From contig NZ_JAQFWQ010000045.1 of the NCBI RefSeq assembly GCF_027706725.1, positions 1 to 51,809 of the forward strand: a stretch of DNA of 51,809 nucleotides, given 5' to 3'. Both the position numbers and the translations under genes were made by a program. Below the pieces are notes generated by a model. The model made no database searches. It saw only the letters and a list, made by a program, of their open reading frames with translations, and was not told where the DNA came from. This document shows, in pieces, positions 44,316 through 51,809 of this stretch. Position 1 is the stretch's first letter, and the number at the start of each line of letters is the position of its first letter. Origin of the DNA: Nocardiopsis endophytica. GTDB taxonomy: Bacteria > Actinomycetota > Actinomycetes > Streptosporangiales > Streptosporangiaceae.

Positions 44316-45148
44316 CCGCGACGAGCGCGCCCGCGCCGGCCGCGGCGCCCGCACCGGCCCCGGCCCGCCGCCCGCGGCGGCGCGTCGACTGGGGCAAGTA
44401 CTTCACCTGGGCGGTCATCGTCTGGCTGCTGTCCCCGATCGCGTTCATGATCGTGTTCAGCTTCAACGACATCAAGGGCCGCCACAACGTGACCTGGCAG
44501 GGGTTCACCCTGCACTGGTACGCCGACGCCCTGGCCTACCCGGACCTGACGCGGGCGCTGGTGAACTCGCTGCTGATCGCCCTGCTGACGATGGTGTTCG
44601 CCGGGCTGCTGGGCGGGCTGCTGGGCCTGGCCCTGGGGCGGTACACCTTCCGCGGGCAGGGCGCCACCAACCTGGTGATGTTCTCCGCCATCTCGGCGCC
44701 CGAGGTGGTGATGGGCGCCGGGCTGCTGTCGATGTTCCTGACCATGAACATCGCCACCGGGTTCTGGACGATCGTGGTCAGCCACGTGATGTTCTCGGTG
44801 TCGTTCGTGGCGATCACCGTGCGGGCCCGGGTGCTGGCGCTGGACCCGTCCCTGGAGGAGGCCGCCCGCGACCTGGGCGCCTCGGCGTGGACCACGTTCC
44901 GGCTGGTGACCCTGCCGATGCTGACCCCCGCGCTGATGGCCGGCGGGCTGATCGCCTTCGTGCTGTCCATCGACGACTACATCATCACCACCTTCGTCAG
45001 CGGCAACACCAGCACGTTCCCGCTGTGGATCTGGGGCACCACCCGGGTGGGCACCCCGCCGCAGGTGAACGTGATGGGGACGCTGATCTTCGCGGTCGGC
45101 GTGCTGCTCGCGGTGGTGAACGCGGTGATGGCCCGGCGCCGGGCCTGA
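44312..45148 (+). CDS. potC: Polyamine ABC importer permease PotC
   Basis: A 278-residue partner permease. A Pro/Ala/Arg-rich cytoplasmic tail (1-24) precedes six helices; FSFNDIKGRHNVTWQGFTLHWYADAL follows helix 1 and the EAA loop is LEEAARDLGASAWTTFRLVTLPM near 173-195. The ATG overlaps the potB stop by four bases. The 56-bp palindromic element lies just downstream and may end the transcript. Confidence 0.92.
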   Translation: MTATSAPAPAAAPAPAPARRPRRRVDWGKYFTWAVIVWLLSPIAFMIVFSFNDIKGRHNVTWQGFTLHWYADALAYPDLTRALVNSLLIALLTMVFAGLLGGLLGLALGRYTFRGQGATNLVMFSAISAPEVVMGAGLLSMFLTMNIATGFWTIVVSHVMFSVSFVAITVRARVLALDPSLEEAARDLGASAWTTFRLVTLPMLTPALMAGGLIAFVLSIDDYIITTFVSGNTSTFPLWIWGTTRVGTPPQVNVMGTLIFAVGVLLAVVNAVMARRRA

Positions 45149-45167
45149 CCCCGGCCCCTCCGCCGAT

Positions 45168-45223
45168 GATCTCGGGGAAGTCGGGCTTAAGAGGCCTGTT
45201 TTAAGCCCGACTTCCCCGAGATC
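45168..45223. repeat. 56-bp palindromic intergenic element, copy 3 (perfect hairpin)
   Basis: A 23-bp perfect stem (45168-45190 with 45201-45223) has a 10-base loop; the pair 45167/45224 extends it to 24 bp. The ends GATCTCGGGGA and TCCCCGAGATC match the other copies, while the inner stem differs from them. It lies 19 bases after the potC stop and probably terminates the operon. Confidence 0.75.
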
Positions 45224-45381
45224 AACAAGGGGCGGCACCCCTTCCCCGGGGCGGGAGGGGCACGGGGGTGCCCACCTGTCCGTTTAATCGATGAACCACC
45301 CGCAGAAGACGGTTCGGCCGAATCCCCGGCCGACCCGACCGGCCCTGGTCCGCCCGGGGCCGCCGCCGAGGAGTTGAGAAT

Positions 45382-46818
45382 GTGACCGCGAGCGTGCCGC
45401 GACCGTTGGCCTCCCTTGTGGAGGAGTCCCTGGCGGAGGCCCACCCCCGCACCTTCTGGCTCGACACGTCCGTGCCCGGCCACGACGCGCCCGAGGCCGC
45501 CCCGCCGCTGGGCGGGGAGTCCGCCGCCGACCTGGCCGTCGTCGGAGGCGGCTACGCCGGGCTGTGGACAGCCCTGCTGGCCAAGGAGCGCGACCCGGGC
45601 CGGGACGTGGTGCTCATCGAGGCGCGGACCTGCGGGTGGGCGGCCTCCGGGCGCAACGGCGGGTTCTGCTCCTCCAGCATCACCCACGGCTTCGGCAACG
45701 GCGCCGAGCGCTGGCCCGAGGAGATCGCCGACCTGGAGCGGATGGGCCGGGAGAACCTGGACGGCATCGAGGAGGCCGTGCGCCGGTACGGCATCGACTG
45801 CGAGTTCGAGCGGACCGGCGAGATGGCGGTGGCCACCGAGTACTGGCAGCTGGAGGAGCTGGAGCGGGAGGCCGCCGAGCTGGAGGAGCTGGGGTACGCC
45901 CCCGAGGTGCTCACCGCGAGCCAGGTGCGCGCCGAGGTGGACTCGCCCACCTACGTCGGCGGCATGATCGACCGCTCCGCCTGCGCCATGGTGCACCCGG
46001 CCAAGCTGGCGTGGGGGCTGCGCGAGGCCTGCCTGCGGCTGGGGGTGCGCATCCACGAGCACTCGCCGGTCCGCACGATCGAGCCGGTGCGCGGCGGGCT
46101 GCGCCTGGCCTCCGACGGCGGCGCCGTCACCGCCCGCCGCACCGCCTGGGCCGCCGGGGCCTTCCCCGGGCCGCTGCGGCGCCTGAAGCACTTCGTGGCG
46201 CCGGTGTACGACTACGCGCTGATGACCGAGCCGCTCACCGCCGAGCAGAAGGCCGCCATCGGGTGGAAGGGCCGCCACGGGATCGGCGACTCGGCCAACC
46301 TGTTCCACTACTACCGGCTCACCGCCGACGACCGCATCCTGTGGGGCGGCTACGACGTGGTGTACCACTACGGCGGCCGCATCCGCCCCGAGCACGACCA
46401 GCGGCCGGAGACCTTCCGCCGCCTGGCCGAGCACTTCTTCACCACCTTCCCGCAGCTGGAGGGGGTGCGGTTCGGGCACTCCTGGGGCGGGGTGATCGAC
46501 ACGTGCAGCCGGTTCTGCGCCTTCTTCGGCAGCGCCTACCAGGGGCGGCTGGCCTACACCGCGGGCTACACCGGGCTGGGGGTGGGGGCCACCCGCTTCG
46601 GCGCCCAGGTGATGCTGGACCGGCTGGAGGGCGCCGACACCGAGCGCACCCGGTCGGCGATGGTGCGGGAGCGGCCGATCCCCTTCCCACCCGAACCCGC
46701 CCGATATGCGGGGATCGCGCTGACATTGCGTGCGACCGCGGCGGCCGACCGGGACCGCGGCCGACGGAACCTGTGGCTGCGCACCCTCGACCGCCTGGGA
46801 ATGGGATTCAACAGCTGA
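45382..46818 (+). CDS. FAD-dependent amine oxidoreductase (DadA/PuuB-like)
   Basis: A 478-residue flavoprotein of the D-amino-acid-oxidase fold: dinucleotide motif VVGGGYAGLWTA near 54, EARTCGWAASGRNGGFCSSS near 78, and the C-terminal FAD motif YTAGYTGLGVGATRFG near 393-408. It resembles gamma-glutamylputrescine oxidases and would deaminate a (poly)amine to an aldehyde, feeding the dehydrogenase at the head of the Pot operon. The GTG at 45382 has GAGGAG 8 bases upstream. The hairpin element separates it from potC, so it may have its own promoter. Sarcosine- or glycine-type substrates remain possible. Confidence 0.85.
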   Translation: MTASVPRPLASLVEESLAEAHPRTFWLDTSVPGHDAPEAAPPLGGESAADLAVVGGGYAGLWTALLAKERDPGRDVVLIEARTCGWAASGRNGGFCSSSITHGFGNGAERWPEEIADLERMGRENLDGIEEAVRRYGIDCEFERTGEMAVATEYWQLEELEREAAELEELGYAPEVLTASQVRAEVDSPTYVGGMIDRSACAMVHPAKLAWGLREACLRLGVRIHEHSPVRTIEPVRGGLRLASDGGAVTARRTAWAAGAFPGPLRRLKHFVAPVYDYALMTEPLTAEQKAAIGWKGRHGIGDSANLFHYYRLTADDRILWGGYDVVYHYGGRIRPEHDQRPETFRRLAEHFFTTFPQLEGVRFGHSWGGVIDTCSRFCAFFGSAYQGRLAYTAGYTGLGVGATRFGAQVMLDRLEGADTERTRSAMVRERPIPFPPEPARYAGIALTLRATAAADRDRGRRNLWLRTLDRLGMGFNS

Positions 46819-46908
46819 TCGGAGCCCAGGGGCGCGCTCTTGGCAGGTCGCGGGAGGGTGTGCTTCGATTCACACCGGTACTTGCTCGGGGGAGGGGCGA
46901 GGACGGTG

Positions 46909-47379
46909 ATGGCTTCGGAGTATCGGGCCGTGCCCGCGCAGGGGCGGACAGGGGAGGCCGACGGCGTCGCGGGCGCCGCGGACGGGGGAGCGGTGACGCT
47001 GACGCTGCCCCGGGGGTTCGCGTCCTGGCTGACCGGGGCCGACGCGATCCGCATGCCGGGCGGGGACCCGTTCCACGCCTCGGCCCGCCGCGCGGTCGCC
47101 GGAGCGCGCGCCCGGCCCACCGGCGACGTGGACGTCACCTGCGACATCGGCGGGATCTGCGTGATCGGCGAGCAGGCCTACAAGCTGGCGCACACTCCGG
47201 GCATCCCGGAGGCGCTGCTGGACGAGGCCCTGGTGACCCTGGAGCGGTTCCACACGGCGATGGACGCCTGGACCGCCAAGGAGGGCATGTGCGTGGACTG
47301 CGGCGGCAGCGGCCGCGGCCCGGACGGGGCCCCGTGCCCGCAGTGCAAGGGCACGGGGCGGATCCCCACGGGCTGGTGA
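46909..47379 (+). CDS. Hypothetical protein with C-terminal zinc-knuckle
   Basis: A 156-residue soluble protein. The first 50 residues are Gly/Ala-rich and probably disordered. The middle (about 75-125) is helical (IPEALLDEALVTLERFHTAM), and the end carries two DnaJ-like CxxCxGxG knuckles, CVDCGGSGRG and CPQCKGTGR, likely binding one zinc ion. No named family is recognised. ATG at 46909, with an equivalent GTG one codon earlier; GGGGGAGGGG lies upstream. It stands alone, convergent with the imine-reductase-like gene. Confidence 0.7.
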   Translation: MASEYRAVPAQGRTGEADGVAGAADGGAVTLTLPRGFASWLTGADAIRMPGGDPFHASARRAVAGARARPTGDVDVTCDIGGICVIGEQAYKLAHTPGIPEALLDEALVTLERFHTAMDAWTAKEGMCVDCGGSGRGPDGAPCPQCKGTGRIPTGW

Positions 47380-47419
47380 GGGCCGCGCGGTGCCCTCCCG
47401 GCCCTCCCGGGCCCTCCCG

Positions 47420-48313
47420 TCAGGCCTTCTTGTCCATCAGGGTGATGAGACGGGCGAAGGTGCTCTCGCCGAAGCCCGCGTCCATGCCCCGCCGGAACAG
47501 CGCCAGGACGGCCTCGGGGAGCGCGGTGTCCACGCCCGCGTCGCGGGTGGCCTGCAGGACGTGCTCCATGCTGGCGGTGTCCATGGCCAAGCGGTCCTCG
47601 TCGCCGGGGAAGCGGCCCTCGGCGACGACCTTGGAGGTCATCTCGAAGAACATCGGCATGTCGTTGCCCTCGATGATGTAGGGCGTGATGGTCTCCACCG
47701 GGACGCCCTCGGCGCGGGCGAGGGCCAGGGCGTGCAGGAACCCGGTCATGGTGGTCCAGAACAGGTCGAGCTGGATCTGGTAGTAGACCTGGGCCAGGCC
47801 GGGGTCCTCGCCGCGGAAGTCGGTGGCGGTCAGGACCTCCAGGAGCGCCTTGTTCTCTTCGAAGGCGGCGCGGTCGCCGCTGTAGTAGGTCGACATCGAC
47901 GGGTCGCCGATGCCCGGGGCGGGCGACATGACGCCGCCGGTCAGGTAGCGCGCGCCGTGCCGCTCGGCCCACGCGGCGGCCTCGCGGGACGCGGCGGGGG
48001 TGTCCGAGCCGAGGTTGATGACGGTGCGGCCGTCGAGTGCGGCCTCGGCGCCCTCCAGCACGCTGTACATGACCGCGTGCTCGGTGAGGCTGAGGAGGAC
48101 GGGGCCTCCGGCGCGCAGGGCCTCGGCGGGGGAGCCGGCGACGTGGGCCCCGCGCGCGGCGAGGGCGTCGGCCTTGGAGCGGGTGCGGTTCCAGACGGTC
48201 AGGTCGTACCCGGCCTTGAGGAAGGCGTCGGCCATCGCCCGCCCCATGGGGCCCAGGCCGATCAGGGTGACGGGGGCGGTGCTCGCCTGCGTGCTCGCCT
48301 GCGTGTTCGCCAT
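47420..48313 (-). CDS. NAD(P)-dependent oxidoreductase, imine reductase-like
   Basis: A 297-residue protein of the 3-hydroxyisobutyrate/6-phosphogluconate dehydrogenase superfamily. The N-terminal Rossmann motif is VTLIGLGPMGRAMADAF, followed by VWNRTRSKADAL (an NADP-favouring Asn-Arg), a TGGVMSPAPGIGDPS segment near 125, and a helical C-terminal dimer domain (LDLFWTTMTGFLHALALARAEGV near 185-207). These features and the length fit imine reductases, which reduce cyclic imines, but glyoxylate/succinic semialdehyde reductases are related. It diverges from the SARP regulator with phased repeats between, so it may be a target. Confidence 0.78.
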   Translation of the reverse strand: MANTQASTQASTAPVTLIGLGPMGRAMADAFLKAGYDLTVWNRTRSKADALAARGAHVAGSPAEALRAGGPVLLSLTEHAVMYSVLEGAEAALDGRTVINLGSDTPAASREAAAWAERHGARYLTGGVMSPAPGIGDPSMSTYYSGDRAAFEENKALLEVLTATDFRGEDPGLAQVYYQIQLDLFWTTMTGFLHALALARAEGVPVETITPYIIEGNDMPMFFEMTSKVVAEGRFPGDEDRLAMDTASMEHVLQATRDAGVDTALPEAVLALFRRGMDAGFGESTFARLITLMDKKA

Positions 48314-48377
48314 GGTGGTCCTCCTCGGTCCCTCCGGCCGCTCGTTCGGCCGGTCGCGATGGGTCCACAGTGGCGGC

Positions 48378-48421
48378 GGGCGCTACGGATCCGCCGTCAG
48401 AGCGCTACGGGGGCGCTACCG
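48378..48421. promoter_or_regulatory. Three direct repeats in 11-bp phase, SARP-box-like
   Basis: GGGCGCTACGG (48378-48388), GAGCGCTACGG (48400-48410) and GGGCGCTACCG (48411-48421) start at exact multiples of 11 bp. SARP regulators bind heptameric direct repeats spaced 11 or 22 bp on one face of DNA. A possible -10 box for the divergent reductase gene (CACTGT on the minus strand, 48372-48367) lies 5 bases beyond the outermost repeat. Confidence 0.55.
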
Positions 48422-48435
48422 GTACCTTTGGCGCC

Positions 48436-51400
48436 ATGCGCTTGGGGGTGCTCGGTCCGCTCGTACTGTGGGACGACGAAGGCGGCGAGGTGCCGCTTCC
48501 GGGTCCCAAGGTGCGCGCGCTGCTGGCGTCCCTGGCGGTGCGGCGCGGGGCGCCGGTGCCGGTGGACACGCTCGTCGACGACGTGTGGGGCGACGCCCCG
48601 CCGTCCGACCCGGCGGGGGTGCTGCAGGCGCGGGTGTCCCAGTTGCGCAAGGCCCTGAGGGATGCGCACACCGGCTCGGGCGAGGCCCCGGGCGTGGTGT
48701 TCCGGGCCCCGGGGTACCGGCTGCACGGGGACCTGAGCGTCGACGCCGACGAGTTCGAGGAGAAGGCCGACCGGGCGGCGCGTCTGCTGAGAGGGGCCGA
48801 CGCCGTCGCGGCGGCGGCGCTCTTCGCGGAGGCCCTGGCGCTGTGGCGGGGCCGTGCCCTGGTGGAGTTCGCCGACGAGCCCTTCGCGCGCGCCACCGCC
48901 GCCCGTCTGGAGGAGCGCAGGCTGACCGCGGTGGAGGACAGGGCCGAGGCGCGGTCGGCGCTGGGCGAGGACGCGGCGGTCGCGGGGGAACTGCGGGCGC
49001 TGGTGGACGCCCACCCGTTCCGCGAGCGCCTGAGGGCGGCCCACATGCGGGCGCTGTACCGCGCGGGGCGCCAGGGGGAGGCCCTGGACGCGTACGAGGA
49101 GCTGCGGGCCAGGCTGGCCGACGAGCTGGGCACGGATCCGGGGCCGGAGATCGCGGCACTGCACACGGCCGTGCTGAGGCACGACCCGGAGCTGGGCCCA
49201 CCTGCCGGGGCCGCGGTGTCCGCCGCGTCCGCCGTCTCCGCCGGGGCGTCGGCCGCGCGCGGGCGGCGGGGACGCCTGCCCGTCCCCGTCGGGCCGCTGA
49301 TCGGCCGGGAGGGGGAGGCGGCGCGCGTCGGTGCCATGGTCGAGAACGGGCGCCTGGTCACGCTGACCGGGCCGGGCGGCGTCGGCAAGACGCGGCTCGC
49401 GGTCGAGGCGGCCTCCAGGCTCGGGGAGCGGTTCCCCGGCGGGGTCGTCCTCGTCGACCTGGCGCAGGTGGAGCGCGGGGGCGACCCGGCGCCCTCGGTG
49501 ACGGCGGCGCTCGGCCTGCGCGACGACGCGCACGCGGCCGACGGCGACCCCGCCGCCCGCGTCGCCGCCGCGCTCGCCGGAGAGCGCGTCCTGGTCGTCC
49601 TGGACAACTGCGAGCACGTGATCACCGGGGCGGCCGAGCTGGCGGCGCGCCTGACGGCCGAGGCCCCGGAGGCGCGCCTGCTGGCGACGAGCAGGGAGCC
49701 CCTGGGCGTGCCCGGCGAGCGGGTGCGCCCGGTCGCACCCCTGGGGCTCCTCGCGTCCGGCGCCCCGCCCGACGCGGGAGCGCTCCGCCGCACCGGCGCC
49801 GGGCGCCTCTTCGCCGAGCGCGCGGCGGCGGCGCGGCCCGGGTGGGAGCTGACGGACGAGAACGCGGCGGCGGTGGCGGCCGTCTGCCGCCGCCTGGACG
49901 GGATCCCGCTGGCGCTGGAGCTGGCCGCCACACGGATCAGGGCGATGAGCGCCGCCGAGCTGGAGGAGCGGCTGGACGACCGGTTCCGGGTGCTGTCGGG
50001 CGGGCGCCGGGGGGTACCGGAGCGGCAGCGGACCCTCCGCGCGGTCATCGACTGGAGCTGGGAGACGCTGGAGGCCGACGAGCGCGCCCTGCTGCGCCGC
50101 CTGTCGGTGTTCAGGGGCGGCTGGACCCTGGAGGCCGCCGAGGCGGTGTGCGGGGACGCGGCGGCGCTCCTCCCGGCGCTCGTCGACCGGTCGCTGGTGG
50201 TGGCCGTGGACGAGGGCGACGGGACGCGGTACCGGCTGCTGGAGACGGTGGCGGCCTACGCCGCCGAGCGGCTTGCGGAGGCGGGCGAGGAGAAGGGGAC
50301 CGGTGTCCGGCACGCCGCCTACTACGCGGAGTTCGCGGAGCGCGCGGACGTGGGGATTCGCGGACCTGAGCAGGGGGTGTGGCTGGAGCGGCTGGACGTG
50401 GAGTGCGCGAACATCAAGGCCGCGGTGGGGGAGGCCGGGCGGTCGGGGGACGCGGCGACGGCGCTGCGCACGGCCGTGGCGTGCGCCTGGTTCGGCGCGG
50501 TCCGCGGACGGGTGGGGGAGGTACGCGCCCTGCTGGAGGAGGCGCTCGCCCTGCACCCCGGTGACCGTCCCGACCGGCCCGACCGTTCCGACCGGCCTGA
50601 CCGTCCCGACCCTTCCGACCGGCCCGACCGGCCCGACCGGCCTGACCCTTCCGACCGGCTCGCCGTGCTCTCGCTTGAGGCCGAGGCCGTCCATGCCGCC
50701 GTCACGGCCCTGAGCGTGGCGTTCGACGGGGACGAGGGGCCCATCGGCACCGCCCTTCGGGAGCGTCTTGCGCGGGGCAGGGCCGACGCGCGCCTTCGGC
50801 GGGCCGAACTGTTCCTGACCTACGCCGAGTGGGGGATGGGCGACCTGGAGGAGGGCGGCAGGCGCGCGTCGCAGGTCCTGGAGGCGGCCCGGGCGGCCGG
50901 GGACCGGTGGGGGACGGCGGCGGCCCTGGTCGTGGAGGCGTGGTGCGCGCAGATCCGGGGCGACCTCGACCGCCACCGCGGTGCCGCTCAGGAGAGCGAG
51001 CGGCTCTTCCGGGCGGAAGGGGACGCGTGGGGTGTGCTCCAGGCATCGGACCTGCTGGCGCAGGCCGCGGAGATGCGGGGCGAGTACGGGGAGGCCGAGC
51101 GTCGGCTCCGGGAGGGGCTGGAGGACGCCGAGCGCCTGGGGCTGTGGGGCGTGGTCGCCGCCCGGCTGTCGGGGCTCGGGAGGATCGCGATGCTGCGCGG
51201 GGACCTGGCCCAGGCGCGGCGGTCGCTGGAGCGGGCGCGCGCGATCGCGGTGGAGCGGGGCGACGAGGGCGGGCGGGAGTTCGCCGACGCGGGGCTGGCG
51301 CTGGTGGCCCGGAGGGAGGGGCGCCTGGAGGAGGCCGAGGAGCGGACCCGGGCGTCCATCGCCCGCAACGACCAGGGGCAGGGGGACATCGGGCTGGCGT

Positions 51401-51759
51401 TCATCGAGGCGCAGCTCGGGTACGTGGCCGAGCAGCGCGGGGACGCGGAGGCGGCGCTGGCCCACCAGAGGCGGGGGTTGGAGCGGGCGAGGGTGTCCGG
51501 CGACCCGCGGGCGGTGGCACTGGCGCTGGAGGGGATGGCGGGGGCGCTGTCCCTGGGAGGCGCCCCCGGCGACGCGGCCAGGGCGGCGGAGCTGCTGGGC
51601 GAGGCCGATGCCCACAGGCTGTGGACAGGGGTCCCACTGCCGGAGGCGGAGCGCTTCGACATCCGGAGGGCGGAAGAACGCATCCGGGAGGTTTTGGGCG
51701 AAGAGGCCTTCGAGGAATCCCGAATCCGGGGAAGGACGAGACGGGCGGCGACGGCTTAG
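48436..51759 (+). CDS. AfsR/SARP-family regulator: winged helix, BTAD, NB-ARC ATPase, TPR
   Basis: A 1107-residue multidomain transcription activator. It starts RLGVLGPLVLWDDEG and has an OmpR-like winged helix (about 1-95), a BTAD domain (about 100-250), an Ala/Ser linker, and an NB-ARC ATPase with P-loop GPGGVGKTR near 312-320, Walker B RVLVVLDNCEHV near 390 and GIPLALELAATRIRAM near 490. TPR-like helices follow to the C-terminus. A 32-residue Asp-Arg-Pro/Ser repeat (about 710-741) interrupts the helical region. The ATG at 48436 begins the conserved first strand. Such proteins act as pathway or global switches of secondary metabolism; the target here is unknown. Confidence 0.9.
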   Translation: MRLGVLGPLVLWDDEGGEVPLPGPKVRALLASLAVRRGAPVPVDTLVDDVWGDAPPSDPAGVLQARVSQLRKALRDAHTGSGEAPGVVFRAPGYRLHGDLSVDADEFEEKADRAARLLRGADAVAAAALFAEALALWRGRALVEFADEPFARATAARLEERRLTAVEDRAEARSALGEDAAVAGELRALVDAHPFRERLRAAHMRALYRAGRQGEALDAYEELRARLADELGTDPGPEIAALHTAVLRHDPELGPPAGAAVSAASAVSAGASAARGRRGRLPVPVGPLIGREGEAARVGAMVENGRLVTLTGPGGVGKTRLAVEAASRLGERFPGGVVLVDLAQVERGGDPAPSVTAALGLRDDAHAADGDPAARVAAALAGERVLVVLDNCEHVITGAAELAARLTAEAPEARLLATSREPLGVPGERVRPVAPLGLLASGAPPDAGALRRTGAGRLFAERAAAARPGWELTDENAAAVAAVCRRLDGIPLALELAATRIRAMSAAELEERLDDRFRVLSGGRRGVPERQRTLRAVIDWSWETLEADERALLRRLSVFRGGWTLEAAEAVCGDAAALLPALVDRSLVVAVDEGDGTRYRLLETVAAYAAERLAEAGEEKGTGVRHAAYYAEFAERADVGIRGPEQGVWLERLDVECANIKAAVGEAGRSGDAATALRTAVACAWFGAVRGRVGEVRALLEEALALHPGDRPDRPDRSDRPDRPDPSDRPDRPDRPDPSDRLAVLSLEAEAVHAAVTALSVAFDGDEGPIGTALRERLARGRADARLRRAELFLTYAEWGMGDLEEGGRRASQVLEAARAAGDRWGTAAALVVEAWCAQIRGDLDRHRGAAQESERLFRAEGDAWGVLQASDLLAQAAEMRGEYGEAERRLREGLEDAERLGLWGVVAARLSGLGRIAMLRGDLAQARRSLERARAIAVERGDEGGREFADAGLALVARREGRLEEAEERTRASIARNDQGQGDIGLAFIEAQLGYVAEQRGDAEAALAHQRRGLERARVSGDPRAVALALEGMAGALSLGGAPGDAARAAELLGEADAHRLWTGVPLPEAERFDIRRAEERIREVLGEEAFEESRIRGRTRRAATA
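50563..50660 (+). repeat. In-gene tandem repeat encoding Asp-Arg-Pro/Ser triplets
   Basis: A run of 9-base-like units, GACCGGCCC, GACCGTTCC, GACCCTTCC and variants, stays in frame and encodes DRPDRPDRSDRPDRPDPSDR and more. It is likely variable in length through slippage. Confidence 0.75.
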
Positions 51760-51809
51760 AGCCGGCGCGGATAGGCGGGCGGACCGCAGGATGCCCAGCC
51801 TCGACGACT

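Noticed and set aside
1-51809. tRNA, rRNA, CRISPR or mobile elements
   Set aside because: No cloverleaf-like tRNA, rRNA core, spaced direct-repeat array, transposase or integrase motif was found by reading both strands, though short RNA genes could be missed without a covariance search.

Overview
This is a very GC-rich chromosomal segment with dense coding and strong G/C bias at third codon positions. GTG and TTG starts are common. It looks like a filamentous actinomycete. Locus types such as DUF5753/DUF397 regulator pairs, a SARP-type giant regulator and an actinobacterial-style inositol cluster fit a Nocardiopsis-like genome, but the genus is an inference. No rRNA, tRNA, CRISPR array, transposase, integrase or prophage gene was seen.

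Layout. 1-540: non-coding, with palindromic repeats and an imperfect duplication. 541-1635: plsX (-). 1986-3350: a KamA-family radical SAM enzyme (+). 3485-5110: DHA2-type drug exporter (-). 5201-6736: IolT-like inositol/sugar symporter (-). 6925-7965: ROK glucokinase (+). 8168-8641: small lipoprotein (-). 8835-10316: APC permease (+). 10369-12147: a CTP-synthase-C-terminal-like amidotransferase diverging from a LysR regulator. 12532-14754: an SDR and an M20 amidohydrolase. 14854-15885: SEC-C protein (-). 16176-17610: a decayed ATPase / Scr1-type regulator / DUF397 locus that carries a deletion scar and a stop-interrupted DUF397 copy.

17629-33574 is a nearly complete myo-inositol catabolic island: gntR <> iolG1, lacI (-), then iolC - Cgl0159-type aldolase - iolB - iolD - mmsA(iolA) - iolE - ABC importer (binding lipoprotein, permease, single-domain ATPase) - iolG2 - iolH-like. 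Inositol would enter by the ABC importer and probably by the unlinked IolT. IolG oxidises it, IolE dehydrates the product and IolD opens the ring. IolB isomerises, IolC phosphorylates, an aldolase cleaves, and MmsA converts malonate semialdehyde to acetyl-CoA. No canonical IolJ is present, so the Cgl0159-type barrel protein is the best aldolase candidate. A TGTC(T/A)AGACA palindrome at both the gntR/iolG1 and iolT promoters, and a separate 18-bp palindrome just downstream of the iolC promoter, suggest two dedicated repressors (GntR and LacI).

33639-35351: an ABC-F ribosome-protection type ATPase (-) with a structured leader. 35779-37706: a small hypothetical gene, an SDR and an enoyl-CoA hydratase. 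38125-39195: CDP-alcohol phosphatidyltransferase. 39484-46818: a polyamine/GABA module (aminobutyraldehyde-type dehydrogenase, PotADBC importer, FAD amine oxidase). 46909-47379: a zinc-knuckle hypothetical protein. 47420-48313: an imine-reductase-like enzyme (-). It diverges from a 1107-residue SARP/NB-ARC/TPR regulator (48436-51759), and the shared gap holds three direct repeats in 11-bp phase.

The least expected items are a family of exactly 56-bp palindromic intergenic elements (two full copies, one weaker, one cut by the window start), the shared iol/iolT operator, the phased SARP-like repeats, the deletion scar in the regulator locus, and a KamA homologue that appears to lack the lysine-binding residues of true lysine aminomutase.
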